A stretch of 64,000 nt of DNA. Origin: JACJWR01 sp963842975 (GTDB taxonomy: Bacteria; Actinomycetota; Actinomycetes; S36-B12; UBA10799). How positions within the stretch are numbered: the stretch's first letter is position 1; every line of letters starts with the position of its first letter. Below the pieces are notes generated by a model that was given only the letters and a program-made list of their open reading frames with translations, was not told where the DNA came from and searched no databases. This document shows positions 27,202-36,211 of the stretch, one piece after another. The position numbers were made by a program, and so were the translations under genes. The stretch is from positions 62,001 to 126,000 of the forward strand of contig CAWJIH010000007.1 in assembly GCA_963842975.1 (NCBI GenBank). The letters are read 5' to 3'.

Positions 27202-29907
27202 TCACCCGGTGTTGCGTAGTCCGTTGGCGATGCCGTTGATCGTCAGCGACACGGCTCGTTGAAGTTCACTCGGCACCGGCTCGCCGCGGCTGCGAAGTCG
27301 ACGAACCCGGCGCAGCAGTTCGACCTGGAGTTGATGCAGCGGCCGGAGGCTCTCGTCGCGCACCCGCAGGGTGCGCGCCAAGGAGGGTTGGCCAGCCAGC
27401 AGTGTGTCTGATCCACGGACCCACAGCACGTGCTCGGTAGTTCTGGTGAACTCAGCGGACATCGTGTCGAAGATGTGGTGCAACTCCGGCGGCACAAGTC
27501 CGTCCACATAGAGCTTGGCTACCGTCATATCCGCCTTGCTCAGAGTCATGCTCACGTTCGACAGGAAGTTGTCGAAGAAGGGCCACAGTCGCACCATGTC
27601 GCGCAGGGTCTCTTCGTGGCCGGCCGCGCGGGCCGCCGCCAGTCCGCTACCCACACCGAACCAGCCAGGCACGATGTGGCGACTCTGCGTCCATCCGAAG
27701 ACCCACGGGATGGCGCGCAGGCCATCCAGCCCGGTGCCCTGCTCCGGGCGGGAGGCCGGACGAGAACCCATGTGGATGCCCGCGAGTTCCTCGAGCGGGG
27801 TTGCCGCGAAGAAATAGGCAGGCAAATCCGGATTGTCCACCAGCGCCCGGTAGGCGCGCCAGGATTCCGCCGCCATGAGTTCCATCACCGCATCCCAGTC
27901 GTCCAAAGCGACGGCGGTCTCGCGGGGGGTCCGGTGCAACACACTCGCTTCAAGCACCGCGCCCAGGAGTAACTCCAGGTTTTCCCGCGCCAGTTCCGGC
28001 AGGAGGTACTTGTCGGAGATCACCTCGCCCTGCTCGGTCATCTTGATTTCACCGTCGACCACGCCGAAGGGCATCGCCATCACCGCGTCATAGGTCGGCC
28101 CGCCGCCTCGACCGACGGTGCCGCCGCGGCCGTGGAACAGCCGCAAGCGGATGCCGTGGCGGGCCGCGACGTCGCGCATTCTGCGCTGAGCTGTGTGGAT
28201 TGCCCACTGTGACGCCGTGAGGCCAGCGTCCTTGTTCGAGTCCGAATACCCGAGCATGACTTCTTGTTCGTTTCCGCGCAGCCGCACGATCTCGCGGTAG
28301 GCGGGAATCGACAGCAACTCGTCCAGCAGTTCTTCGGCCCGGTCCAATTCGGACAGGGTCTCCAGCAGCGGGACGAAGTCGACCCGTGCGACACCTCGGG
28401 GCACATCCACCAAGCCGGCTTCCCGGGCCAGCACCACCGCGGCGAGCAGGTCGTCGACTTCGCGAGTCATGGACACGATGTAGGTGTCCACCGAGGTGGG
28501 TCCAAAAGTGTCTTGGGATTCGCGGATCACGCCGAAGGCGCCGAAGGTGCGGGCTTCATCGCCGTCCAGTGGTGGTGGGGTCATCGCCAGCGGCCGACGC
28601 CGGATGAGTTCCCCGGCAAGCAGTTCGGCGCGCTGCTTCGGATCAAGGCTGAGGTAGTCCAACTCTGGTTCGGCGTCGGCGAAGAGCCGAGCAAGTGCGT
28701 CGTGATGCCGGCGTGCGTGTTCACGTACGTCGAGCGCAGTGAGGCTGGTGCCAACTGCTGCGACGAGGCGTTGAATGTCGGCGACGAATGTCGCTGCGGC
28801 CTCTCCGGAAGCGTTGGCCTGCAGTGAGTCGACGATCAATCCCAGGTCAGCTAGCAACTCGGCCTGGTTGTAGTGCCCGGAATCTGTGTGTGGATCGCTG
28901 GACAGCTCCAGGCGGTGCTGCATCGCCGCCAGTTTCACTCGGTAGGGCTCCTGGCCGTAGACGCGCACCACTCGGGGATCGAGGCCGGGAAGTTCTGCCA
29001 AGTCGCGATTCAAAGACTCCCGAAGCTCGCTGCTCACCGGCATCAAGCGCTCCGAAATGGACAAGGTCTCGGCGAGCCGCTCCAGCCGCGGGGAGAGGTC
29101 GCGCACCGCGTGTCGACGCTGCAGCCACAACACCTCGGTGGTCACTTCTGGAGTCACGAACGGGTTTCCGTCGCGGTCGCCACCTACCCACGAACCGAAG
29201 CGCAGCGGAACCCGGTCCGGGGATGTCTCCGCACCCACCCGGCGTAGTTCGCGGGCGGTGTGATCAAGCACCTCGGACAGTGTTGAGTGGCACAACTCGT
29301 CCAGGTAATACAGCGCGTTGCGGGCCTCATCGACCACTTGTGGTCGTTCCACGCGCAGTTCATCGGTCTGCCACATGAGGTCGATGACTGCTGCGATGCG
29401 ATCGTCGTTGGCAGGGGTGTCGGGTTGTTCGAGTAGTTCCGCGATCTGGCGCAGTTTCAGCAGTACCGAACGGCGGGCGGCCTCGGTCGGGTGAGCGGTG
29501 AAAACCGGCCGCACCTCCATGCGGTCGACGATCCCCTGCAATTGGTCAATTGGTACTTCGGCTTGTTCGATTCGATTCACCGCGGCGGTGAGGGGACCGC
29601 CATCGCGGGCGCGGCGTTCGGCCAAGGTGCGGGCCCGGTGCACTTGTTCGGCGACGTTTGCCAGTTGGAAGTAGGCGCCGAGGCTCCGGGCCAGCTTCAC
29701 CGCCGTGGTGACGTCCAGCACCGACAGCACCGCGGCCGCTTCCTCCGGGTTCTCCCGCGACCAGCGACGAACCTGGTCGGTGAGTTTGGTGAGTTGCGGG
29801 CCCTCGGTGCGTTGCAGGGTCAAAGCGAGGAGATGGCCGAGGCGTTCGACGTCCTCGGTAAGTGCCGCATCAGGATCTGCTGGTGCCAGGCGCTGGTCTG
29901 ATTCCAC
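27202..29907 (-). CDS. ppc: Phosphoenolpyruvate carboxylase
   Basis: 901 residues, full length. Catalytic motifs are intact: FTAHPTEAARRSVL with the essential His, GYSDSNKDAGLTASQW, FHGRGGTVGRGGGPTYDA, and the conserved C-terminal NGIANGLRNTG. It carboxylates PEP with bicarbonate to oxaloacetate, replenishing the TCA cycle. Start GTG 29907 keeps the conserved LTEDVERLGHLL helix; this makes the start overlap the end of the upstream metallopeptidase gene by 38 bases. Downstream are a methyltransferase, alaA and an LCIB-type carbonic anhydrase. Confidence 0.97.
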   Translation of the reverse strand: MESDQRLAPADPDAALTEDVERLGHLLALTLQRTEGPQLTKLTDQVRRWSRENPEEAAAVLSVLDVTTAVKLARSLGAYFQLANVAEQVHRARTLAERRARDGGPLTAAVNRIEQAEVPIDQLQGIVDRMEVRPVFTAHPTEAARRSVLLKLRQIAELLEQPDTPANDDRIAAVIDLMWQTDELRVERPQVVDEARNALYYLDELCHSTLSEVLDHTARELRRVGAETSPDRVPLRFGSWVGGDRDGNPFVTPEVTTEVLWLQRRHAVRDLSPRLERLAETLSISERLMPVSSELRESLNRDLAELPGLDPRVVRVYGQEPYRVKLAAMQHRLELSSDPHTDSGHYNQAELLADLGLIVDSLQANASGEAAATFVADIQRLVAAVGTSLTALDVREHARRHHDALARLFADAEPELDYLSLDPKQRAELLAGELIRRRPLAMTPPPLDGDEARTFGAFGVIRESQDTFGPTSVDTYIVSMTREVDDLLAAVVLAREAGLVDVPRGVARVDFVPLLETLSELDRAEELLDELLSIPAYREIVRLRGNEQEVMLGYSDSNKDAGLTASQWAIHTAQRRMRDVAARHGIRLRLFHGRGGTVGRGGGPTYDAVMAMPFGVVDGEIKMTEQGEVISDKYLLPELARENLELLLGAVLEASVLHRTPRETAVALDDWDAVMELMAAESWRAYRALVDNPDLPAYFFAATPLEELAGIHMGSRPASRPEQGTGLDGLRAIPWVFGWTQSRHIVPGWFGVGSGLAAARAAGHEETLRDMVRLWPFFDNFLSNVSMTLSKADMTVAKLYVDGLVPPELHHIFDTMSAEFTRTTEHVLWVRGSDTLLAGQPSLARTLRVRDESLRPLHQLQVELLRRVRRLRSRGEPVPSELQRAVSLTINGIANGLRNTG

Positions 29908-30775
29908 TGGTCAAGGGTATGGCAGTGGGGGACATGCGTCGATCACGCTCGCTGTTGGGACGGTCCGGCAGCGCGGCATGATCTGCGATGAAGCGGCGGT
30001 AGTCATGCAAGCTAGTGACCCTGGCTGGGGCACTTGCCAGGTAGTCGCTCACCGCCCGGGTAAGCCCTCGTTGGGCGCCGACATGAAGAAAGACACCCGC
30101 ATAGACAGAACCCTCAACGCATGCATCTGCTGACCTCAGGGGATCGGACGCCGTTGCCCACGAGCCGACCGCGCAATAGTTCGGCAGCACAGTGGCCATT
30201 CGTTTGCCACCATCGAGTTCCTCCGCGAGAAACGCCTCGTGCAACGTTTCTCCGCTGCGCCCAGCACCGAATCGCCTGGCGTATATGTCGAACCGTTCCG
30301 CGAATAGCCCAAAAGCTTCCAGCCAGGCCACCAGCGGTCCGGTGCGGCGGTCCGCGGAATGGGTCGGATCTGATCCGGTCGCGACGCGTGCGGCCAACCA
30401 TCCGGCATAGCGGGCAGCCACCGCAGCCCTGGTGCGCACGGGCATCAACGTGAAGTGCGCGGCGTGGGCGAGTTCGTGTGCCACTATCGCCGGCCGCGGT
30501 TGGCCAGCAGCGCCGATATCCGTCTCCTTGAGCCGGACTTGGGGTTCCCCTCGCGGCAAAGTCAACGGTGCGACGAAAGCCATCCGGGCAGGTGAGCGAT
30601 CCGGGTAGACAACAGTGAAGGTCCGCGCAGCGAAGATCTCGCGCAGGTGGGGTGCGTAACTATCAAGGCCACGCTGCAAGGAGCTTCGGCAGCCCTCGAC
30701 GATTGCCGCGTGGTGGGGCGTGGAGGGGGTCGACAACGGCTCCCCACCCAGAGTGAGTCGGATGGCTGCGCACAT
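29870..30775 (-). CDS. Putative zinc metallopeptidase (HExxH)
   Basis: 301 residues from ATG 30775 (AGGTGGGG just upstream; an ATG at 30793 is possible). The zinc motif is AIVAHELAHAAHF, HExxH with a further downstream acidic helix containing EAFGLFAERFD as a possible third ligand site. No signal peptide or membrane helix from this start. No named family recognised. The last ~35 residues are Pro/Ser/Arg-rich and overlap the ppc start, so the true C-terminus could be shorter if an indel is present. Divergent from the DUF4436 gene. Confidence 0.65.
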   Translation of the reverse strand: MCAAIRLTLGGEPLSTPSTPHHAAIVEGCRSSLQRGLDSYAPHLREIFAARTFTVVYPDRSPARMAFVAPLTLPRGEPQVRLKETDIGAAGQPRPAIVAHELAHAAHFTLMPVRTRAAVAARYAGWLAARVATGSDPTHSADRRTGPLVAWLEAFGLFAERFDIYARRFGAGRSGETLHEAFLAEELDGGKRMATVLPNYCAVGSWATASDPLRSADACVEGSVYAGVFLHVGAQRGLTRAVSDYLASAPARVTSLHDYRRFIADHAALPDRPNSERDRRMSPTAIPLTSGIRPAPGTSRS

Positions 30776-30843
30776 GGCCCCACCTGACCACATCCGAAAG
30801 TGAGAAGCATCCGCACCGCGGTCGGTGCCGTTAAGGTGGCCGC

Positions 30844-31785
30844 GTGTCGAACGAGGCCGCGGGAACTGGGCAGTCGCGCGCCCAGCGAGTGAAGCAGGTG
30901 ATTCCCAGCACCCCTTGGTGGGTTGCCGCGGCGCTTTTTCTGGTGCTGTACCTCGCTGTCAACTTCATCTACGCAGCCAGCACGACAAGGCCAGCCCCGC
31001 CGACCATCGATGACCCGGGTCGGGCTGTGGTGTACGTGAGCCCGGTAGGTCTGGTGCCCACCGAAGGAAAAATCAAGTCTGAGTTGCTGATCCAGCCGCC
31101 AGCGGACTTGGTGGAGGCAGGTCGATGGGTGGAGAAGGTGAACGTCAACCTCCTTTCGATAACCAAGACCCTCACGTTCGAACAGGGAACACGTGACTTC
31201 AGTGCCGACTTCGAGGTGATCACGCCGGAGACCACCTTTGAGATGTATCCGTTCGATCAATATCAAGTGCCGCTCTGGGTGGTGGTGACGGTGGAGGACG
31301 CCCAGGGTGAGGAACGGGTGATCCCAAGCGACCTGGTGGTGTGGGGCAAGTTCCCCGGTTGGCGGGTGGAGCCCACCACGAGCAGGGACACCGACCTTGC
31401 CGCGTTGGGACTCTCCGAGCAGGATCGGGCGGAGTTCAATCGAACCGGCAATTCGGCAGCGGTCATCGATGTTTCGCGGAACGGATCGACCGTGTCGATC
31501 GTGCTGCTGCTGTTGGCCGCCATGGTTGTGCTCACCGCCTTGGCCTTGGTCGTGGCTCGTTCGGTGGCCACCAGGAGGCGACGGATCGAGGCCACCATGG
31601 CTAGTTGGTTCGCCGCACTGCTGTTCGCCATGGTGCCGCTGCGAACCAACATGCCCGCGGCGCCACCGATCGGGGTATGGATCGATTTCCTCGTTTTCCT
31701 CTGGGTGATCCTGGGTCTGATGGTCGCGCTTTCGCTGTTCATCGCGTCGTGGCTGCGCTATTCGCCGCCGGGCGTCAAGTCATGA
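30844..31785 (+). CDS. DUF4436 family membrane protein
   Basis: 313 residues from a GTG. One N-terminal membrane helix (about 26-44), a long external beta-rich domain containing TFEMYPFDQYQVPLWV, then three C-terminal helices (about 220-240, 255-275, 280-302). The MYPFDxY motif and topology identify the DUF4436 family, known mainly from mycobacteria and relatives, function unknown. The domain resembles an extracytoplasmic ligand-binding fold by topology only. Monocistronic by spacing. Confidence 0.78.
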   Translation: MSNEAAGTGQSRAQRVKQVIPSTPWWVAAALFLVLYLAVNFIYAASTTRPAPPTIDDPGRAVVYVSPVGLVPTEGKIKSELLIQPPADLVEAGRWVEKVNVNLLSITKTLTFEQGTRDFSADFEVITPETTFEMYPFDQYQVPLWVVVTVEDAQGEERVIPSDLVVWGKFPGWRVEPTTSRDTDLAALGLSEQDRAEFNRTGNSAAVIDVSRNGSTVSIVLLLLAAMVVLTALALVVARSVATRRRRIEATMASWFAALLFAMVPLRTNMPAAPPIGVWIDFLVFLWVILGLMVALSLFIASWLRYSPPGVKS

Positions 31786-31814
31786 TCAACTTTCCAACTT
31801 GATGAACCGGTCGC

Positions 31815-31875
31815 GGTCAAGGTGCGCCCGATGGCCACGGATGTGGCACCACCGAACAGTGTTGGCACCTTGACC
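31815..31875. repeat. Spaced perfect inverted repeat
   Basis: ggtcaaggtgc at 31815-31825 is exactly inverted as gcaccttgacc at 31865-31875, with 39 bases between. It sits in the 316-base gap 31786-32101 after the DUF4436 gene. It could be a factor-binding or RNA-folding element; there is no T tract for a simple terminator. No gene is supported in this gap. Confidence 0.6.
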
Positions 31876-32021
31876 GAGAAGTCCGAGTTCCCTTCCCTGC
31901 ATGGGGTCAAGGACGATTCCTGTAGGTCGAGCCGAATCGGACGGTGTTGGGCAACCTCGCAGTGGTCGGAGCAGATACCGCAAGCATGATCACCTTCTAC
32001 CCCTGCGCTGGGGCACTTCGG

Positions 32022-32092
32022 CCACCGCTGGCTGATTTGCGGAATCACCCACCGCTGGCTGATTCGCGGAATCACCCACCGCTGGGCGATAC
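32022..32092. repeat. 27-bp direct repeats upstream of the aquaporin gene
   Basis: Copies begin at 32022, 32049 and 32076 with exact 27-base spacing; the first two are full length (ccaccgctggctgatt start) and the third is truncated. The array ends about ten bases before the aquaporin ATG, so it occupies the promoter/leader. Could bind a regulator or be slippage-prone. Confidence 0.8.
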
Positions 32093-32101
32093 CATCGCGG
32101 C

Positions 32102-32971
32102 ATGTCTGATTCCCCCCACTCGGCCGCGGGCGAGGCAACAACCGACCGCTCCGAGGAGGCTGCCGCGGCGACAGCGGACCGTGAGTTACTCGAAGCGTTC
32201 GGGGCCGACGCTCGCAAACGGATCACAGACTTTCAGGACCCGCATCAAGAGTGGCGCCGGTTGATATCGGAGTTCGTGGGCACCTTTTTTCTGGTGCTCG
32301 TCGCCGCAGGCGCTCCGATGGTGGGCAAGGCCTACCCGGACACGGTCAGCCTGGCCGCGGCAGTAGTGGCGCCAGGCTTGATGGTGATGGCCGTCATCAT
32401 GTTCATGGGAAAGGTGTCCGGCGCGCATTTGAATCCGGCGGTGACCGTTGGCTTCGCCCTGCGGCGGGATTTCCCATGGGCTCGCGTGCCGGGATACATC
32501 GTGACGCAACTGCTCGCCGCCATCTTTGCCGCCTGGGTGTTGACGCTCATAGTCGGAGTGTCCAGTGCCGATGGTGGGTCCTACCCGGGTGCGAACACCT
32601 CAGCGTTTGCCGCCTTCGCGACCGAGGCCATCTTGACCTTCGGGCTGATGAGCGTGATCCTGGGCACCTCCTCGGGTGCGCAGAACATCGGGATCATCGC
32701 GGCCATCGGCGTGGGCGGCTACATCGGTCTGGCCGGCCTGTGGGCCGCGCCGCTTTCTGGGGCGTCGATGAACCCGGCGCGCACGTTTGGCCCGAACCTG
32801 GTGGGTGGTGACCTCAGCGAATACTGGGTGTACCTGGCCGGCCCACTGCTCGGTGCCGTGTGCGCGGTCGGACTCGCCTATATTTTGCGTGGCAGAGGCG
32901 GGGGTCTGCATGGCTCGCTTGCTGCCCAGGGTGCGCTGGACGTCGAGGTGGAAAGCAAGAAGCTGATCTGA
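32102..32971 (+). CDS. Aquaporin / MIP family channel
   Basis: 289 residues. Both pore motifs are present: SGAHLNPAVTVGFAL and GASMNPARTFGPNL, with six membrane helices between about 58 and 270. The length of loop E and the residues around the second NPA resemble water-selective AqpZ-like channels more than long glycerol facilitators, but selectivity is uncertain. The ~55-residue hydrophilic N-terminal extension (Ala/Glu-rich, then FGADARKRITDFQDPHQEW) is unusual for the family. No clear ribosome-binding site; the upstream 27-bp repeat array abuts the start. Confidence 0.92.
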   Translation: MSDSPHSAAGEATTDRSEEAAAATADRELLEAFGADARKRITDFQDPHQEWRRLISEFVGTFFLVLVAAGAPMVGKAYPDTVSLAAAVVAPGLMVMAVIMFMGKVSGAHLNPAVTVGFALRRDFPWARVPGYIVTQLLAAIFAAWVLTLIVGVSSADGGSYPGANTSAFAAFATEAILTFGLMSVILGTSSGAQNIGIIAAIGVGGYIGLAGLWAAPLSGASMNPARTFGPNLVGGDLSEYWVYLAGPLLGAVCAVGLAYILRGRGGGLHGSLAAQGALDVEVESKKLI

Positions 32972-32994
32972 GTTCGACGTCGCCTGAGGTGGCG

Positions 32995-33423
32995 TTAGCG
33001 TCTCCGCTCGCGCAGTCCTTCAACCACGATGGCGAACTGAGCCTTGGTCATCACCGCGCCCTCCCGGCGCACAGCTGTGGCGGAAACCGCCAGCAATCGA
33101 TCCAATCGCACGAAGCTCGGCCGATTCTCTCGGTCCCAACTGCCTGCTCCGATGCCGACCCAGTCGCGGTCCCGGCTCCGGTCCCGACTGCTCACCATCA
33201 ACGCGGCGTAGTCGTTTCCGGCGTCCACGGCAGACCCGAGCACCACGATCGGTCGATCCTTGCCTTGGTTGGGGTCCTCCTCGTATGGCACCCATGCCCA
33301 CACGATCTCACCGGGATCCGGTTCATCATCGATCTCTGGTGCGTACACCACGGTGAAACGACCGCGGTAATCGTAGGCACCGCCACGATCTGGCCGGGGG
33401 TCGGCGTTCGGGTCTGTTGGCAT
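32995..33423 (-). CDS. PemK/MazF-family toxin-like protein
   Basis: 142 residues from ATG 33423. GRFTVVYAPEIDDEPDPGEI, VWAWVPYEEDPNQGKDRPIV and the later VRLDRLLAVSATAVRREGAV match an actinobacterial branch of the PemK/MazF fold, whose characterised members are mRNA interferases. The GKDRP loop and following beta strands are intact. No antitoxin-sized gene adjoins it, so it may be a domesticated or orphan member. Divergent from the universal stress gene 89 bases away. Confidence 0.75.
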   Translation of the reverse strand: MPTDPNADPRPDRGGAYDYRGRFTVVYAPEIDDEPDPGEIVWAWVPYEEDPNQGKDRPIVVLGSAVDAGNDYAALMVSSRDRSRDRDWVGIGAGSWDRENRPSFVRLDRLLAVSATAVRREGAVMTKAQFAIVVEGLRERRR

Positions 33424-33512
33424 GGCATCTGAGCCTAGAGCCTCCGGCCGATACCCTCCACAGGTGCAAGCGAACCTTGACTGACCGGGCATGATAGGGC
33501 CAAAGTGGAGGT

Positions 33513-34325
33513 ATGACTACTTCAGCAGAGGCGCCCATCCTGGTCTTCGGCGACGACGGTTCCCAGGGGGCTGACGTGGCGTGGTTGTGGGTCAACGAAC
33601 AGTCGTGGCCGGACTGGCGTATCGAAGTGTTGGCAGTGGAACCCGCGGTGGGCGGGCCGGTGCCGACCGAAGAAGAAGCGACGCCGCATCGGTGGGAGCC
33701 GGGTGTGCCCAGGAAGTACTTCGCCGACGACGTCTCGGGGTTGGAGTATCTGACGGCACGAGCTGACCCGCGGGCTGTGCTCGGCCGTCGCAGCGATGCG
33801 TCACTCATCGTGGTCGGTCCTCGCGGCCGGGGCTTCTTCAAAGCCCTGCGATTGGGCAGTGTGGCCGAATGGCTCTTGCAGTGCCCACCGGCGCCGATGG
33901 TGCTCGCGCGCTCCGGTCGACCAGTCAAGCGAATCCTGGTGTGCATCGACGGTTCGGCGCACGCCTGGCTGGCAGCGCGGACCTGCGCAGCGCTGCCTTT
34001 GGCGCAAGGCGCGGACGTCATCGTGTTGACTGTCGGGACCTCGGGAGCCCCTGCACCTCACGATGTGGAACGCGCCGCGGAACTCTTCGAAGCTGCTGGT
34101 GCGGCCAGCGTGGATGTGATCGAAGTGATGCCGGACCCGCTGCAGTTGTTCTTCAATGTCCGCGACGTGGTGATCGACCTCGCCAAAGAGCGAGCAGTCG
34201 ACTTGATCGCCATGGGTACCCGGGGGCAGTCGGATTGGCAATCCCTGCGCATCGGATCCACGGCGAGTTCGGTCACCCGATATGCCGAAGCTTCAATGCT
34301 GTTGGCCAACGCCAGTCGGATTTGA
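33513..34325 (+). CDS. Tandem universal stress protein
   Basis: 270 residues made of two Usp domains (about 5-135 and 140-270). Each ends with the nucleotide-binding glycine pattern: GPRGRGFFKALRLGSVAEW and GTRGQSDWQSLRIGSTAS, so ATP binding is expected. The first half has an atypical insertion (PAVGGPVPTEEE). Cytoplasmic stress/energy sensor of unknown target. GGAGG lies immediately before the ATG. Confidence 0.88.
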   Translation: MTTSAEAPILVFGDDGSQGADVAWLWVNEQSWPDWRIEVLAVEPAVGGPVPTEEEATPHRWEPGVPRKYFADDVSGLEYLTARADPRAVLGRRSDASLIVVGPRGRGFFKALRLGSVAEWLLQCPPAPMVLARSGRPVKRILVCIDGSAHAWLAARTCAALPLAQGADVIVLTVGTSGAPAPHDVERAAELFEAAGAASVDVIEVMPDPLQLFFNVRDVVIDLAKERAVDLIAMGTRGQSDWQSLRIGSTASSVTRYAEASMLLANASRI

Positions 34326-34335
34326 TTCCGGCGGA

Positions 34336-34971
34336 CTATCCAGCGGAGAACAGTCGGTCTCCCGCATCGCCCAGCCCGGGCACGATGAAGTGATCTGAGT
34401 TCAGGCACCGATCTTCTGCGGCAACGACGATGTGGACGTCGCAGCTCAGGTCCTCACTCAATCGCCGAATTGTTTCGACGCCTTCCGGGGCACAGATGAG
34501 CGATACCACCGTCACCGATGGCGCGCCAACAGCGTCGAGTCGACGGATCACGTCGCCCAACGTTCCGCCGGTTGCGATCATGGGCTCCAGCACAATGACG
34601 GGAACCCCCACCAGCGACGCTGGGAGCGCATCGAGGTACCAGGAAGGCTCCGCCGTGCTTTCGTCGCGTCGCAGTCCCACCAGTGCCACACCTGATTGCG
34701 GCAGCAAGCGGGTGGCGGCACCGAGCATGCCAAGACCCGCACGCAAGATCGGCACCAGTAGCGGCCGCGCCACCAACCGGCGGCACGACATGCGCTCCAA
34801 GGGGGTGACCACCTCACCGTCCACCGTGTCGAGGTCGGCTGTTGCGGTCACCATCAGCACACTGGCCGCCTGGTCCACCAAAGCGGAGAACTGATCGGGT
34901 CGCGTCTCCACGTCCCGGATGCTGGCGAGGAGTTCGGCGAGGAGCGGGTGGGGGTCGATTGTCACGCGCAC
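34336..34971 (-). CDS. upp: Uracil phosphoribosyltransferase
   Basis: 211 residues from a GTG. The PRPP-binding loop reads VIVLEPMIATGGTL, the flexible loop RDESTAEP and the C-terminal uracil-binding VPGLGDAGDRLF are all family hallmarks. Salvages uracil with PRPP to UMP. Convergent with the universal stress gene (ten bases apart) and divergent from the YbhN-like gene. Confidence 0.95.
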   Translation of the reverse strand: MRVTIDPHPLLAELLASIRDVETRPDQFSALVDQAASVLMVTATADLDTVDGEVVTPLERMSCRRLVARPLLVPILRAGLGMLGAATRLLPQSGVALVGLRRDESTAEPSWYLDALPASLVGVPVIVLEPMIATGGTLGDVIRRLDAVGAPSVTVVSLICAPEGVETIRRLSEDLSCDVHIVVAAEDRCLNSDHFIVPGLGDAGDRLFSAG

Positions 34972-35072
34972 CCGCCAATCTTGCCACCCTTTCGGTGCCG
35001 ATCAGCCATCCTGGGCGACATGTGGCGAGACGGTGTGCCGGATCCGCCGGCAACTGTGACACCCTGGCACCC

Positions 35073-36149
35073 GTGAATCAAGCCGCAGAACCCGCCGATC
35101 CGAAGCTGCCCCCGCGCGCTTCGCTGGACAAGAAGAAGACCATCATCGGCGGCATCGTGACGTTGATCGTGATGGGCCTGGTGTTTTGGGCACTGTCCAA
35201 GCAGTTCGGATCCTTCGCGGATGCCTGGAGCAAGATAACGGAGATGACCCCGATCATCATGGCCTCGCTGGCCTTGGTCGCGGTGGTCAATATCGTGATC
35301 TACGTCTTTCCGTACATGGTTGCGATTCCCGGGCTCAAATACCGACCCGCCTTCATGGTTCGGCAGACCTCGTGGATGATGGCCGCGCTGGTGCCCGCCG
35401 GGGGTGCGTTCGCCCTGGCCCTGCAATACATGATGTTGGCGTCCTACCGGGTTTCGGCTGCGGCAGCGACCTCCGGCATCGGCATCACCAGCGTCTGGAG
35501 TTTCTTCATGACGTTCCTGCTGCCCGTGCTCGGGGTGCTGGTATTGCTGCCCTCGGGTGAGTTGGAGAGCGCCTGGACCTACGCCGGACTGATCGGAGCC
35601 ATTTCGCTGATCGCGATGATCATCGTGTTTTGGCTGATTCTGCGCAGCGAAGCCAGTGCCCGGAAGATCGCCGGCTGGGGTCAGAAGTTGGCTGACCCGT
35701 TCCTGCGCAAGCTGAACCGCAACATGGACATCACCGCCTCAGTGCTCAGTTTCCGCGAGGAAGTCGTCGACGTAGTGAAGGCCAAATGGATTTCGCTGAC
35801 GGTCACGAACCTGGCGGTTTCCTTCATGCAGTTCATGATCCTTTTCGTGGCCATTCGCGGGGTGTCCGGTGACGCCGCGGAATCTGGGGTGTCTTTCGCG
35901 GAGGTGTTCGCCGCCTTCGCGATCTCACGACTGGGCACGCTGGTGCCCATCACACCCGGCGGCCTGGGCACCGTGGCAGGCGTGCTGGGTGCCATGCTCG
36001 CCACCTTCGGCATGAACCAGGCAGACATCCTGGCAGCGGTCCTGGTGTGGCAGATGGTGCAGTTGTTCCCGCAGGCCATCACGGGGCTGGCAACACTTCT
36101 CGGGTGGCGAGTTCAGGAAGCCCGAAAGGTGAAGCCCGCCGCGGCCTGA
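35073..36149 (+). CDS. YbhN/UPF0104-like membrane protein (lysylphosphatidylglycerol synthetase TM region family)
   Basis: 358 residues from GTG 35073, about eight membrane helices. The conserved FxxxRLGTLVPITPGGLGTVAG loop near the C-terminus (AISRLGTLVPITPGGLG) identifies the UPF0104/LPG_synthase_TM family, flippase-like proteins without the aminoacyl-transfer domain. Likely involved in moving or modifying membrane lipids or polyprenyl-linked sugars; exact role unknown. A longer frame upstream is Arg/Pro-rich and not credible. Confidence 0.82.
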   Translation: MNQAAEPADPKLPPRASLDKKKTIIGGIVTLIVMGLVFWALSKQFGSFADAWSKITEMTPIIMASLALVAVVNIVIYVFPYMVAIPGLKYRPAFMVRQTSWMMAALVPAGGAFALALQYMMLASYRVSAAAATSGIGITSVWSFFMTFLLPVLGVLVLLPSGELESAWTYAGLIGAISLIAMIIVFWLILRSEASARKIAGWGQKLADPFLRKLNRNMDITASVLSFREEVVDVVKAKWISLTVTNLAVSFMQFMILFVAIRGVSGDAAESGVSFAEVFAAFAISRLGTLVPITPGGLGTVAGVLGAMLATFGMNQADILAAVLVWQMVQLFPQAITGLATLLGWRVQEARKVKPAAA

Positions 36150-36211
36150 GTTATCCACAGTCTCGTTACTGGCCCTACCTTTATTCGCGGTGTGCCGCGC
36201 AGGCTGGTGGC

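Noticed and set aside
31758..32141. Minus-strand 127-codon frame across the aquaporin upstream gap
   Set aside because: Much of it translates the 27-bp repeats and the DUF4436 gene end; no ribosome-binding site or family.
36151..36159. Perfect DnaA-box sequence ttatccaca
   Set aside because: A single 9-mer is expected by chance about once in two such windows; no cluster, AT-rich unwinding region or dnaA/dnaN gene is nearby.
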